A stretch of 64,000 nucleotides of DNA from Kudoa neothunni (GCA_964304625.1 OZ199839.1:9982001-10046000), one strand, 5' to 3'; positions 25,406 to 40,101 are shown, numbered from the stretch's first letter. Notes: generated from the sequence alone by a model not told the origin. Translations and numbers: made by a program.

Positions 25406-28400
25406 CCTTACGCAATTATTACTCCTAAGATAAAATATTTTACAGAATAATTTTAATATTTTTGTAAATTATTATAAAACATAATTTAGTGATATATTAT
25501 TTATTCTATCTGTTGATGTTTGTATTTTATAGCGAATGCATAGATCTAATGATATTATCATTAGAATATCTTCCTTTTAATTACATAGATTCTTAAATTA
25601 ATTTAAACAAAATTTATATCTTGAATGTTCACAATAATTTTGTTATAATTTAAAAACAAATGACAGAAGTGTTATAATGGAACTATAATGTTCCCAAATA
25701 ATTATTAAAAAGTAATTTCATAATTTATATTTTATTAAATTAGAGAAAATAAATTCTAATTATGTCGTCTTAATAATAATAAGGAATTGTCTATTGTGTC
25801 TGACGCGCTTTTTCTCTTAAAATAACGATTCAGTTGTTATCATTTTTTCCAAAAAATAGTTTTTACTAATGTAGAACATAAATAATGTTCCATTTCTTTT
25901 TTAGTTAACAGTTAGGCATTCAAACGCATCGAGGATATTTTTGATTCTCGTATAAGTATCAATACAATATACTTCAAGTTTTCGATAAATCAATGCATAT
26001 TTCCTTAATAATGCTAAATGTATGTAGTATAGCGGCATATACGAGTAAAATGATCTTTAGAATACATCTGTAACGTTGATAATATCGAGTTCAATCATTA
26101 TGGAAGGAGAGTGATCAAACGCCACTTATGCAAAATATTACACCAGACATTGAGGTCGGTAATGCATTCCTGAATTTTGGAAAGGATAAAGAATCAATGG
26201 AAACGTACTAAAAGCCGATGCACTTTTGTTACTGGATCGGATATTATAGAAAATTTTAAACAATAGAAGGTATGTCAGTGATTAGTTAATTTATTTATCA
26301 AGCATGAGGACTGAGAGGGGGGATCAAGCAATTAGAGAGCTAGCAACTCAAACTGTTGAAAAATTAAACATTAACATAAATATAAGATATAACAAATCAT
26401 TAACGATACAAGCATCAAATATTATAGCAGTTGAAATAAGTAATTAATTCGGATCTTATTCCAATAGTTTTACATGTTTCTTCTACGTAAGTATGAAGTT
26501 ACCATGCAGACGTACTATCCCTACTAGAATAGAAATGAATATGAATTTACGTGACAAAAACCACCTGTAATTGGAAGAGGTACACGAATTATTACCTTTC
26601 ATTTATTAAAATTATCAAAGATATACATATTCATAATCATTTGTGTAATGTGCAGCCAGCAATAACAGAAAATTCGAGTCAATGTTCTAATCCGAATTCT
26701 CCATTTAGGTGATATAGGAAGCTAAAATTCTTTTCAATAAAATAGCATCACTAAGATATGGACAGAAGGACTTAATACGATTTATTAAACAAAATTGTGA
26801 ATGAATTAATCTCGCTTATATTCAATGGGATTCTTTGGATACAGTAGCTCATTTGTTCCACAGTTCATTATATCAACTTAATTTAGTTAAAATTATCGTC
26901 TAAATCTATTATCAGAAACAATCAAGAAATTTTCAGCTCCAAAATGTAATGAGAGTGCCTTTAGTAAAATTTTTATTTACACTTTGTTACTGAGGATCAA
27001 GAACGGAGAGGGCGGATATACAAGAAGCAGTTCAAGATAATAAAACCTCATAAATAACTGATATGTGAATCTTAGATATTGTGGGAGATTCTACCGTTAA
27101 ATATCCGTCTTTGATAGTTATATGAGTTTTTATCCATGTTGCGAAATTCACGAAATTAAAGGAATAAATTTGTCAACAATAATGAAGTTGAGAAGTAGAT
27201 CAAACGTTGCATTACAAACGATTATAGATTTAAGCATAAATTTTTGTTTACTATGTTGATATTAACATTGTAACGACAATGTCCATACATAGGATTCAGA
27301 CATAATTTTACGCGAAGTTACGCCGTACCATGTATTTTTCCATTAAAATATAGGAATATCCAATTTTTTTTAATTTTAAATGTTTTGTAAGTTATTCCGT
27401 GATAAATTTGTTTTATTGTAAGAATTTTAAAAACTAATCGGCCAAATAGTTATACTACACCATGATTTCATTTGGATTTTATTGATACAAATTAATAATG
27501 TTAAAGTACGTCCCTGAATTAGAGAAACAATATTTGTATTATGCATTTATTAAGGATATTTTTCGGAAAAATGATCACTACTGAATTATTATTTAATGGA
27601 AAACAGCGCGTCCGGCAAAATGGACACGGCCAGGAAGAATTCCCAAGCAAACAAATATTATCTGAAAACCTGCTTTAGAATATTTTAAAGTATTTAAATC
27701 ATTTTTTTATACATGATGATACTAAAAATATTATTTTGAATGCAGAAGAAGAGTTGATATTTAATATCATTTCATATAATGAGAGACAAATTAAAATAAC
27801 AAAAATTTTTTCTCGTACATAGTTAACTCGATTTGACACTTGTAACATATATCTATTTCCGGTGTCGAATGATACAGAATTTTTTGAATGAATCGATAGC
27901 AATAAAAAATGAATTTTTTGTTGATGCGTGTGCATTAAAGTGGGGGAATCGACTGTGACCAATTTTACGCACTCTTTTCTCGGTCCACGAAGAACTGCGT
28001 GAAACCGGTTACCTACTGTATCACTCAATTATAAATATGGTACATTAGAATAGCAGAAGGCCATTTAACTTTATTGATTAAAAAAATATGTTGAAAAAAT
28101 TGATGATTAAAAATAAATTATATATTGGCAGTGACTATTCTCATGGAAACGAATAACTCCCCTTTATAGATGACGTTTCAATTCTGACATCAATTTTTAA
28201 TTTAGTTATTTTTAATCTAACTTTTAATGCAAAAAATATTTGAAAATTGAAAGAATAAAAATCCAACAATTTTTCTTCCTTATTTACATTGTTCAATAAG
28301 TACACTATCATTTTTGAACCTAATATTGTGTAATATGAACATTTCAGTTGAAATGAAATGTAAACATATCTAATGGTGGTTAGAAACTTTTAGTTTTATT

Positions 28401-29883
28401 ACGTCTCAACACACACAGCTTAACTTAGAATAAGTCATCTCCAATCATTTACAAAACATGCACGCTTCTATCTGAACATTTGTAAATATAAATATAATAA
28501 AATTGTTGTTAATTAAATGAATATTAATTGGATTCGAACTATTTCACATCACTGTAAACCATATTTCATGCATATCTATAAGATTATACCATTACATCGG
28601 GGAATGTTCGTTGTTTTGTACCTACAAATGTATTTACTTTAATCAAAAGTATGAGAAAGGTTTTTATGGTGCCTATTCGTGAATACAGAACCTATAAATA
28701 CAGGAATCTATGAGCTTAACTATACGAGTAAACCAATACATCTTAATTTAAACTCATTTATCAATTTTTAACGAGCAGTGTGATCCTGAATTTTCCGTAT
28801 TAATTCCTTTGGAATTTCTCAACGGGTAAATTTATAAAATGAAAATTTTTTAATAGTGATTTCTGGGATATCTTTTTTATGACTTTCCTAAAAAAAGCCA
28901 ACGAAGAAATGTAGTAAGTATTATAATAAACAATGTTGGAGTTAAAATAACGGTTAATTCGTCCTTGAGCATGTAGAGTTATTCTGAAAAATTTCATTTT
29001 AAAATTGCAAATATTTTCTTCCGGATACTGAGGAATGTGTAATTTTAATTGTTCAGAAAAATCAATTTTCACTCCAATGAAGATTGATCAACTTTACAGT
29101 AGCCATGGTTGTTTAGCCGTCCGCCCAAGAAATTTCTCCAAAATAACCACATTTTAAATTTTAACAATACAATAATATTTTTTAATAAACGGTATAATTT
29201 TGAGCAAATCAATTTAAATACGCTTCATAGGAAGCAATAACGACACCACTTTTCAGACTTATTCCATGCACTTGATATTTTATATCTTACAAAAGCTTTA
29301 ATTTCTCTTCTACAATTTAATGTAATATATAAACATATCCTTCAGATTTCAGTTATTTCAAAGTTCTATAAAACTTAGAAATAGTCTCACGAAATTGAAC
29401 GCCCAATAATCGAACATGATTCATGTGCATATTCCGACATGGTGGGTGATACAAGAATTCATGAACAGAACAGTTTCTACTTATTATTAAATATTTTTAC
29501 TTTTTGTTTCAACAAAAATTTTCATATTATACAATATTAGACATTAAAATGTGAATTTATTTATTGAACAGTGTAAATAGAGCAAACAGAGTGTTTAATT
29601 TCTATTCTTTAAATTTTCAAACAATTTTTTTATAAAAAATATGACTAAAAATATCTCAATTAAAATATAATGTCGGATGTGTAGTATCATCCATAATAGA
29701 GGAGTTAATCGTTTCTATGAGAATAGCCACAGTCATATATATTACTGAAAAATATTCCAAACAAAATAATTTTATACAGATTGCGACACTGAAACGTAAT
29801 TTACATTAAGATTTCTCAACTAAGGTTTTAATGAATTCCATCTGTCAAACAATGACGTGATTGTTATTTGGGCTTCAACAAAA

Positions 29884-29953
29884 CGAGGGTCAAGTATTGA
29901 CTTCAAGGATCCCCGACCCTCGAAAATTCTCCAAACCCTCGAAATTTCGAGGG
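29884..29953. repeat. GC-rich palindrome cluster
   Basis: Within an AT-rich setting, 29936-29953 is a perfect 18-bp palindrome (CCCTCGAAATTTCGAGGG). Just before it, CGAGGGTC at 29884-29891 pairs with GACCCTCG at 29914-29921, so the CCCTCG word occurs repeatedly in both orientations. It could be a hairpin at the end of a mobile element or a protein-binding palindrome. I cannot assign a function. Confidence 0.4.
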
Positions 29954-30127
29954 GATAGGGATTATCCTCTAGTCCGAAGAGAGTAAGTCAATGTATTAAC
30001 AAGATTGTGAGATTCGTTCACGGTGGATTTTTGTAATCAATGTTAGGAGAAATTTTTTCATCATAATTCATCAGTGCATTATTATTTTGAATAAACTATT
30101 ATATATCTATTAAAATATCAGCTAAAC

Positions 30128-30175
30128 AACAGTACTGCAGCGTCTGTGTAGAACTTCGAGCGGTGTCGCATACAA
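30128..30175. repeat. Dispersed repeat shared with 47059-47107
   Basis: The segment reads CAGTACTGCAG then CTGTGTAGAACTTCGAGCGG and on to GGAAATA. A diverged copy in the same orientation lies at 47059-47107 (CAGTATCTGTATACGAACTT, then CGGGCGGCGTC and TGAAATA). Both begin CAGTA and are GC-richer than their surroundings. They are probably matching ends of two copies of one mobile element whose interior I cannot delimit. Confidence 0.35.
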
Positions 30176-31512
30176 AATCGGAAATAAAGTCGTTTCCTAC
30201 AATTCGTCTGTTATTTCATTTCTATTAAAAAAATTTTTAATTTTTAATCTTATCACAAAAAATTACATTTTATAGTTAATTTTAGCTCAAAAAGAAACAA
30301 CCTATAAACTGAAAATAAAACTTAAGTCGAGTAGTACTTTTGGATTCAACATGGAACCTCTGTTGTTTATAAATACGTCAAAAAAATATTATTTCTCTAT
30401 AATTTTAACAAATTTGAAGTCTTTGATTGTTCAATGAATTTTTATTTATCTTTATCTGTTAGTAAAAGTTTGTAAATTTTCAATCATGACTTTATATTTT
30501 AAAATCAGAACTTGCTGATTTATTCTATTCAAAATTAGAATGAAGATGTTTCAACTTAACTTTGGCGTAAACTTATATGTTTTGTAGTTAATAAATTTTT
30601 TTGGTTAGTTTATTCATGATTAACAACATTTTATAACTAAATTTTTTATTATATTTAGACAAGAAAATTTTTAATTTATTTTATTAAGTTATCTTTTTAT
30701 TTACATCCATTAATTAACTAAAAACAAAAATAGTAAATAATTATTTTTTAATAAAAATTAATTTAAAGTAGAATAATCGTCACAAATCTAAGTAAACCAT
30801 TTTTAAAAATTTTAAATTAAATCATTTATGAACATTTATAAGCCTAAATAATTAATTTATTATTTATCTCCATATTATAAAAATAGCGAAAAACCTATGA
30901 ATAAACATTTATTATCTAATTTTTGAATATAAACTGAAATATTACGTCATTTTATAATCTACTAAATATTTTTATATGGTTGGATGTTTAAAGCATTTTA
31001 AACTAACATAATTAATCTATTGAGATGTACTTTCTATCAAAATTTCTGTAAAAACTAGTAACAACCACAAAACGTTAACACCATGAAATCTCTAATCAAA
31101 TCTGTAATAATCCTCACTTCAACATATAATCACCCTCAATTTTTTAAAGGCCTAATTGTTATCATTAATCTGTTATTATATTACTTCAATAGCTATGATT
31201 TTGAGATTATTTGAGATTAAACTGGTCATTTTACACCAAATTATCGAATAAATAATTATTATTCGTTTAAAATAATATATCGAGCTTTAAAAAACTATAA
31301 TTTTTAATTAATTCTCTAATTTATTTGAAAAAAAATCGCGTTCATACGACCATAGGGGATAAAACTACTGTATTTTTTTAACGATAAATATTTCATTATA
31401 ATTATTTAAAAATAATTTGTTTATTTCATTCCCGATAATCCAATTCGGTAAATTTATCATATTTCATGGAATTTTTTAAATATCATAAACATCAAGGAAA
31501 GTGGCAATTAAT

Positions 31513-31640
31513 TCCGATCATAATATCTAAATGATTGATATTGAGTGTTTGAAAATATTTTTCCTCTAAAAGTTGTAATGAGGAACCAAAAATAACCAAA
31601 TAGGGTCCAAACTTCACTCCACTAAATATTATGATCGGAG
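31513..31640. repeat. Short inverted repeat (14-bp arms)
   Basis: TCCGATCATAATAT at about 31513 recurs as its reverse complement ATATTATGATCGGA at about 31626, about 100 bp away. The segment could fold as a stem-loop and might be a very small MITE. No flanking target duplication was identified. Confidence 0.35.
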
Positions 31641-32284
31641 TTAATGTCCACTTCTTTTGGTGATTGGTGTGAGTAAGTTTTAAAAAAATTAAAAACAAAC
31701 TTAATGAATTCCAATATGAAAATATAATGCCCAATATATTAGAAGGAACCCACTATATTGATACAGAAAAAAATTTTTTTTGTATTAAAACATCGTTTGA
31801 GAATAGAACTAAAAATAATTTTTTGTAACGATGGTAAATGTGTTTTTGAAATTTAATTTACTTCCAAATTGTTGATTATTTAAAATACATTTTTCCACAA
31901 TAATAAAATAAGAAAATATATATTTTTAATAAAGTCATAATTCAGATTATAATATAAATTAAACACATTTCTTTATAAATATAACAATATTGGTAGTTTA
32001 ACGTAATATTGATTTGTTGAAAAAAAAATATTTTATTTTATTATTCAATCTAAATAATGATAATAACGATAATTGATTTTATTAATTAAACTTAGAATAT
32101 TTTTGTAATTTTGAAATACATTTATTAATAAAATTACAAATTTATTGATACATTAAATATTATGAGGATAAATATTCTCACACAGATTACAAATAGAATC
32201 TATTTTAAAAATAAAAACTATGAAATAAATAAACATAATATTCTTCGACTTGATGTATAATTAATATTATATAATTAATTTGAG

Positions 32285-35068
32285 TTAAATCTCATCATCA
32301 TTCCTAAAGAAATACCAAATTCCAGTTACGAGACATATAATTGCAAGAATTGGCAAAACCGTTGCGAGAATTATTATTCTAAATCAAATTTTATTAAAAT
32401 GAAAGATTTTATACTTTGTATTATTTCGAGCTCTAAACGATTATACAGTTTGTAAATAAATCATAAAATTAATTGACGGACCTTTGTGTCCCTTTTTCTA
32501 CATCAGATTCTAATACTCCAGGTACCACTAACACACCAAACATCAGTGAATGAAAATATAAAATAAAAATTTTACCTATTGTTTTAGTTCCATTAATATT
32601 TTGGTCTTTGATATAATAAACGGTTAAAGTGTAATTCTGAGGGCCTTCGATATTATTAATCAAGAAATTGGTACAATCGGGGACATTATCTCCACAATCT
32701 GTTCTATTATCTCTCGAACATTGCTTATATGTAATATTCCTTCCATCCTCAAGGTATGTTAGGATCCAATAGCATTTAGCTTCGGTCCCCTCCAGTAGTT
32801 TGGGAAGTACAGAAGTAACATTCGTAACATTTTTACTCCGTATTATTGATAACTTTATTCTAATTTCTATAATTTCAATTTACAATAAATTAAATAAATA
32901 ATATTTTAATCACCTTTCGAAATCTGTAAGCATTTTTCTTCAGTTAATTCTACACAAGGTTTGACACAAATAAAATAATCTTTAGACCGGTAATATTCAT
33001 CAATAAAATCAAATCCGTCACAAAATGGAGTTGTTAAGCATACACCTGGCATGTTCTTTTTATCGGTGGTGAAGTTAAATTTTCTTTCACTTTTTGGTAC
33101 AATGATATCTGTTTCATCAAGACATGTGTAAACCAGTTTAAAATCTTGAGAGTATTCAACAAAGATATTGTACACGCATTTGAATTTTGAAGCTGCTGCG
33201 TACGGGAATTTTCCGCGAATTCTTAATATCTCATCAATGTATTCGTACTGAAGTTGAAGCGAGCCATCAACTAAAAGTTTATATATAGTTATTTCATTCT
33301 TACAAGTAGTTTCGTGCAGTACTAGCAACCATGGTGTATTTGTAATCTCTATGAAAATTAATTTTGATTTTATATTGAATAATGGGAATAATATCCGTGA
33401 TTGTATATTCATCTGTGCATAATCCACGACAAGAATAGACATTGGCACATTTCGCCTCGTAGAACAAACTGCTTTCCTGCAGACTAATATAGAAGGCACA
33501 TGTATATTTTTGTTTATTTTCTGGACCATGAGCAAAAACCCCTTGTATATTCAACCCGCGTGGAACACTTTTTATGTTTAGAGAAAAATCTTCACTTTCA
33601 CTTTCTATGTTTGTGTCTGTAACGATTAAATATGATGACAATATTTTGTATAATACCTGTTACAAAGAAAATATTTTCAACATGGTGAACTAAATCATCA
33701 TTAACCAATTTGACGATTAATTGATATGATCTTGCTGATTGTAAATGTTTAACTTTTATCCGAGTACACAGTGTTTCGCAACCAACAAAGTATTTACATT
33801 CAACCTCCAAAAATAATGATCTTTGAAATGTATCAGCTTGATATAATTCTGTGACGCATCTATTGAACTGAAAACCTGTAATATTGTAATTTGGTTGATT
33901 AAACAGAGTTTTATCAAGAATAACGTATGAATATGTAATTTCACTAATTAAGCCAAATAAATAATTGCTTTGAGTTTGAAATACTAAAATAATAAGATTG
34001 AGAGGTGATAACAAAAAGAGATGTTTACCAAATTTTCTATCAATATATCCAGAATTGTTATCTATTAGATCGTGTTCTCTTGTTTTAATTAATATTTCTA
34101 CAACTTGATAGGGTTGCAGGTGTAGGTTAACATCTCTACAAGGTGCATAACATTCATCTACTTCAGCATTCCCACCACAATAGGATTTGTATTCTTTGGG
34201 CAGTTTTCCTTCTGAGGATATACCCCGTATACTAAAGTGACAAATATCGACAGAAAACGTATTTTTGAAGTTTAGAAAGTATCTTTCGTTTCCAGTTGAA
34301 TTCGAGTAAGTAACAATGTATTGTGGCCTATAAGCTTCTATATTTGACCTCATGAATAGGTTGGGCATGTAGTAATAATAATAAGGCTGGCCTGTACACC
34401 TCATTTCAATCCACGGTATGAGAAGGTTACTCTCGATTATATAATAAAATTCATCTCCATTCGGGTCATGTATATTCCTCATGCTCATTATATGTGATGC
34501 ACCCATCAAAAAAAGTTCACAGCCACCTTTTCGATAGGTTTTTGTCCTAACATAAAAATTATAGGTCCTATTTTGCATTACCACATGCGGCACAACCAGC
34601 CGACCTAAGTATTACATATTTACTTAAAATTAATTATAAATGAATAATACTTATTTGAAATCCCAATATATATTTTTTGGCTGGATTCAGATCATATGTA
34701 TACATTTCTTCCACAACTAAGGCATATAATTTCGCTTTAGATCGAAAATCATATTTTATAATTATTTCGTTGTCACATTTGAAGTAGCAATACTGTGGTC
34801 TTTGAGTATTTATTTTACGATTACATACATCCTTGTTTTTTAGTAGGATTTCAGGAATCAATAATGTAATAGAGCATTCGAAATTGTTATGCTTAGTATT
34901 CATGTTTTTCAAAATAAATTTTGTGATATTCGAATGAGGAGTAATATCATATTCATAGAATTGAGGATCCATAGCCAAACTACCGCCACATATTCCTATA
35001 ATAAAAACTAGAAGAAATTAATATCTTAAAAATGTATTTTATTCAATATTACTAAATATTATCAGCAT
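32285..35068 (-). CDS. Tandem family gene C: multi-domain type I membrane protein, 785 aa
   Basis: Exons in transcript order: 35053-35068, 34651-35007, 34029-34604, 33657-33983, 33323-33616, 32914-33270, 32576-32866, 32482-32527, 32285-32378. All join in frame with introns of 45-60 bp and the family's phase pattern, making this the most compact copy. Exon 1 plus the start of exon 2 gives a signal peptide (MLIIFIFIIGICGGSLA). Exon 3 (residues 125-316) has YYMPNLFMRSN, VDICHFSIRG, the CGG..CYAPCRDV cluster and NSGYIDRKFG. Exon 4 (317-425) is fibronectin-III-like and ends HVENIFFVTG. Exon 5 has CAFYISLQESSLFYEAKC and SCRGLC. Exon 7 carries several N-glycosylation sequons (NVT, NIT, NRT, NYT, NGT). 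The stalk exon is only about 15 residues, against 66 in A. Exon 9 encodes the membrane helix and a six-residue tail, RNDDEI. Function unknown; cell-surface recognition or adhesion is an inference from architecture. Confidence 0.88.
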
Positions 35069-37833
35069 TAATTAATGTATAATTTATTTCAGTGGTCAAG
35101 GGAAAACTAGTATTATTAATGCAACACCTATAAACCCTTAAGCGTTCTTATTAAGCTTATAATAGTTAATCAGACTAATAAATAATAAAGATATCTATAT
35201 TTATAATTTTCATCTTAATTATATAAAACAGTATACAAAATTTTGTTTAGTATTAAAAGATACGAATATTAATAATTATGAGATAATAATTCAATTCTCT
35301 AATATAAATATAACGGTATTATTTTTATATAATTTATGAATAAATAGTATTAAGGAGAGTTTTCCTTTGGGAAAAAATAACTAATTTAACCTAATAATTT
35401 TTACATCTTTGTGTTTTGTATAATATTGGTTAAAAATGCCCTTAATAAATTAATTTTTATATGCTTAAACTTTTTTAAACAATTGAAGAGAAAAAATGTT
35501 ACTAACCAACAAAAATAATAAATATATTAAAAAATAAAAATTATTTTATTTATAGAAGGATAATTTAATACTTTAACTTATTAGGCTGTTAATATATAAA
35601 CTGTTATTATTTTCAGGATTCCCCTATGAATTAAAAAATATATAATATCCTCTGAGCTACAAGCTATCTCAATAGATTTAATGTTTCTAAGAATATATTT
35701 TATTAAATTTATTAATTTTAATTAAATTAATTATAGTTATATCAAATATCCTTTTTCTAGATTTTTTTTAAATTTAAAAATTTTCATGATGATAAAAATA
35801 TGTGACTTAGATCAGTCTCAATTTTAAAGAATTAAAAATGTTTTTAATTTAGAAAGAAATCGATAAACGTCTGCAAATTTTAATTAAAAATTTATTGGAG
35901 ACTAAAATTTTGAAACTCATGATAAGTTAATATTTTTTATCGAATCAATCTAATTTATATTGTCAATCATACTTAGGTTTTGATTTATTCTAACAATTTA
36001 TGGTGGTTATATCTATTGCAAAATGTCACGTTATTTAAATTACGCCAAATTAACAGACGATAATTCGTAGTTTTTGGAAGTTCTCTTCGTATCAGACATA
36101 TAAAATTCTTTTTGACCCTACGTATTTCTTAACTTTAGTTTTTGTGTGACATACCAATTTGTTTTCATTTTTTAATAATTTTAGATATTTACTTTTACTA
36201 TTAGGAATTTTATATTTAACCCACCAAGTAAAAATGGGGTAGAAACCTACTCCAGATTTTTTCGATTAAAACAACTTAAAATTTAATGTTATTTAATTTT
36301 GAACAGTATTAGTAAATTCTATTGATTAAATTTTGGGTAAATCTAGAAACGCTACTATTAAGCCACATGTGCACATGCTCTTCTCTCGTTTTGTGATAGA
36401 CGCGTCGTCGTGAGTATTTACCTTTGGTAAGCATTCATTGATTTTACTTCATTATTAGATTACCACGAACTTTGAAGATACCAACAAAATTATAATTACA
36501 AACTTCAAAGCATTTTTACGTTTGATTTAGGAATTTTTAAGAAACTTAAATACTTTAAATTAAATGAGGTAAATAAAACTACGATATACTTCTACTGAAT
36601 TATCTGTAAAAAAAGTCGCTATGTTAAAATGTAACCTCACAATCATTCTTTTTTGTCGCACCAGATAGATTGGAATGTTCCGGTAATTTTATCCAACTAT
36701 TTCTGTAAGTGTGAAAGCTCTGGGACAGATCTACCATCAAAAATAACTTTCATTTTTTTTCGTATGAAAATTTCGAACATGTTTTAAAATCGTTATTATT
36801 TTACTGATTCAGACAGCGTTGTTACAGTAAAAGAAACAAAAATTAATGACTTACTCAGTAAATTGTATTGCTCCGTGTTTTAACAAATAAAATAATTTTT
36901 TTATTAATTTGAGAATGATCAAGCAGCATAAAAGTTGTTTAAACATGTGTATAAAATTTTTATTTTTGAATATCGAATAGAAAGGTCGCGAGATTCAGCA
37001 GAGTCTGCTACCATTAGCCAATAAACCGCCATGCGACACGTGCTAGTTTCGTGCACGCCCCTAAAATTAATAAGACGGCCTGGAGGCAGTGCTTATGCTA
37101 TCGAAAAATTATCAAAATTTTACTATTTTATACAAAACATGCAAATTAATCAATATAACAATACTGATTTAATGTGAAACTAATGTTTTTAAAAAAATTT
37201 TTTTCGTTCTATACCCACCAAAGTTTGCACTGCATACCTTTCACAGACGTGACGTCGCATGTCTGTTATGTGTGCAATGAGTTCGTGAAATACAGTGGAA
37301 GTTGTTTAGATTCGACTCATCGGACACTTATTATTACCTATTAACGAAGAATCATCAGATAAATGCAATTTGGATATAAATCTTCCAGTCGATTGTCTTA
37401 TTGACAAGAATGGAACATTTTAGGAGGCTGGGACTCCATTACCTACTCAAACATCAACTAAAAACTCCTTGTATAATATAATTGTTTCGGTTTCGCCTAT
37501 TTCATAAGATAGAATATTAACTCAATGGTGGAAACATTTCGGTCATTCTGTAATCAACAAGTGTACGGCATGAAAACTGCCCATAAATGTGATGTTTACC
37601 TAGTTTTTTCTTGTAAACAACATTTTTTGATAAATGACACCGTTTACTCGTTATTTTTGTTACGTTTTTGTGTAAATATTGCATATATTAGTGCGTAATA
37701 AACCTTTAAAAATTCTTTTACATTAAAAGACCATTTTTAAGTAAAAAAGAGAGTTTTACTGCAGATAAAACAAGAGCGTACGGCGAAAAATCATAAATAA
37801 GCAAGTAGGTGTGCGTGTGGAATAATGGCTTAA

Positions 37834-40101
37834 CCCTTTCGTGCCCAAAGGTCACCCTAGGGAACAATTGATCATTATGTTCATGACTTTTTAATTATAG
37901 AGAGTTTACAACAGTTTATATGTTTTATAAAATTTGGGGATTTCTTCTATGTTAAAGTATGATAAAACATAAGTTCTTGAAAAAGCATTATATTTTTATT
38001 ACAGCTTACTTTTATAAAATAATGATTGGCAAAGTCATATTTTTGTTGACTTATTACACTATCATTATTAGAGATATTGAAATATAAAAAAATTAAATTT
38101 ATATAACAGCGTAAATATTTATTTTTCAACCATTACATTAAAATTTCAATATGCAACAAATAAATATAAAAAAAATATACGTGTTCCCCAGGATGACCTT
38201 TGGGTACGTGCGCTGATTTTTTTTAACAAAAATGGATCGCAACTTTAACGATACCAAGTTGAATGATAGTCACATTCTAACCGAAATGATTGTTCTTCCA
38301 GACGCCGACTTGTAAGATCCTGACACGGTTTCTGATGATGAGGTTATGTGTTCTACAAACTTTGATGTTGATTTTGAGTGTGATGATGATAACGCAAACA
38401 ATAAATGGACATGTGAAGGACCCTGACCCTCTGTTACGTGCGATATCGTTACGGTTGATGAACTTGAAGATGTGGAGGAGTTGTTTTCTCCAATCGATTA
38501 TTTCAAATTCTTTTTTAGCGAAGCATTGATCGAAATGATTACAAACGAAACTAATGTTTATGTAGTTCAATGTGGTATTAATTTTCTAACAGATATGGAT
38601 GAAATTCAAAAGTTTCTTGGTGTAATTAGGTTGATAGGAATTGTAAGAATGTCGCGTTATCGCTGCTATTGGAGCGGATCATTTGATTACCCCCATGTTT
38701 CGAACGTCTTCTCAAGAAATCGTTTTGATATAATCTCAAGATTGCTTCATTTTATCCATAATGAGAGTATAACAAATGATCAAGTATCACCCAATTATGA
38801 TCGATTCGCTAAAATCCGACCCTTCTTGGAATACCTACGGTCCGCGTTGTTAAAAGTTAAACACGAAGTTTATCATTCAGTTGATGAGCAAATGATACTT
38901 TTCAAAGGGAAGTACAAAGCCAAACAATACCTTCCTAAGAAACAAACTAAATAGGGGTTTAAAGTATTTGCAAGAAGCAGAACTATTGGTATGATGTATG
39001 ATGGAAAAGCTCCAGAGGTTGATAATTCATGTGGTCAGGTTTCTGGTGATTTTGTGATCAAATTGTGCAAGACTCTTCCAAGTCGCAAAACATTTTTCGT
39101 GTATTTTAATAAGTTATTCACCTCTTTTCCCTTGAAAAAAATTTAAAAGAGCGCGATATCTACTCCGTCGGAACGATAAGAAGAAATTGAATCGGAAATT
39201 GTCCATTAACACCTCTAAATCAATTTGGCAAAAAAGGTCGTAGGTCACACGAAAGTTTCCAAGATAATACAAACGGAATAGTGGTAACCCAATACTATGA
39301 TAACTCTGTAGTTACACTTTCTTACACACATTCTTCTTCAGAACCAGTTGGAACAATAAAGAGATTTGACAGGCGTACAAAAAGAATGATTACTATTGAA
39401 TGCCTAATGTTGTGCCGAAGTACAACATAAATATGGGTGGGGTAGACCTATCAGATATGTTGATGGTGTTATATAACCAAAACCACAAGTTACGTAAATT
39501 TTATACGAAGATATTCTTTTATGGTTGTTACATCGCCGTAATTCCAAAATCAGAAAAATTTCCAATAATGAATTAATGGATCTGTTTTTTTACACAGTCA
39601 ATCAGTGAACATTTAATTCATTTAAAGAATCAAATTTAGCAACAAAGCGTGGACATCCTTTCTATGACATATTAAGGAATACAGAGTCAGTAAGTTATTC
39701 TACTCAGAATAGAATTAACAACTTATCTTAATCGATAATATCTGACAATGTCGGTCATTACCCCGAAATGTTAGACAAAATAAGCAGATGTTGATTATGC
39801 AAAAGAAAGACACAATTTGTGTGTTTAAAATGCAATACCTTATGTTGCTTGCATAGTAAAGGAAAGGAATTGTATCTATTATTTTCATAATGAATAAAAC
39901 TATATTACTGCGTAACAATCTATTTTGAGCCACGATTATTGTTTAAATTTTTTTTTGCACGGGTACCCACGATGGAATATGTAAAAAATTTGCATTTAAA
40001 CATTTTATTTAAATTTAAAATTTTTACAGGTAAGATAAAAAAAGTTAATCTTATTAAATGTAATTTTTTAAACTCTAAATAAAAATTTGGGCATGAAACG
40101 G
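37834..40101 (+). mobile_element. piggyBac transposon with TTAA target duplication
   Basis: TTAA at 37830-37833 and 40102-40105 flank 16-bp terminal inverted repeats: CCCTTTCGTGCCCAAA on the left and TTTGGGCATGAAACGG on the right, with two mismatches. A subterminal inverted repeat of the left end (AAAGGTCACCCTAGGG at 37846 against CCCCAGGATGACCTTTGGG at about 38186) is the kind of internal repeat known from piggyBac elements. The 2.27-kb length fits an autonomous element. It carries one transposase frame on the plus strand, interrupted by stops and frame changes. The element sits inside an older TTAA element (36220-40266), which gives the order of insertion. Confidence 0.88.
38232..39890 (+). 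pseudogene. piggyBac transposase, near complete but interrupted
   Basis: Translation from ATG 38232 follows one frame to about 39140, with three in-frame stops, and continues in shifted frames. It begins with an acidic N-terminus. The DDE_Tnp_1_7 core follows: EIQKFLGVIRLIGIVRMSRY, YWSGSFDY, F..ISRLLHF, then HSVDEQMILFKGKYKAKQY with the first catalytic Asp, and KVFARSRTIGMMYD. Near 39420, KYNINMGGVDLSDML carries a later catalytic Asp. Near 39790 a Cys-rich end (CLKCNTLCCLHS) matches the C-terminal zinc-binding cross-brace of the family. As read, it cannot make a full protein in one frame. Confidence 0.8.

Larger units (their letters stand above)
25406..32284. other. Gene-free interval between the Kunitz gene and family gene C
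   Basis: In these 6.9 kb I see no gene I can support. The longest frames (27699-28028 minus, 28800-29072 minus, 31492-31734 minus) show no family motif, signal peptide or splice partners. Short coding-like scraps occur at 26560-27200 on the plus strand in several frames, as in a decayed element, but I cannot name it. A GC-rich palindromic patch lies at 29884-29953, and a repeat shared with 47059 lies at 30128-30175. Confidence 0.4.

Noticed and set aside
27699-28028. Minus-strand 109-codon frame as a gene
   Set aside because: No recognisable family, no conserved splice context, and one hydrophobic stretch only; kept as unassigned sequence.
28800-29072. Minus-strand 90-codon frame as a gene
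   Set aside because: No domain or splice partners; composition like the AT-rich background.
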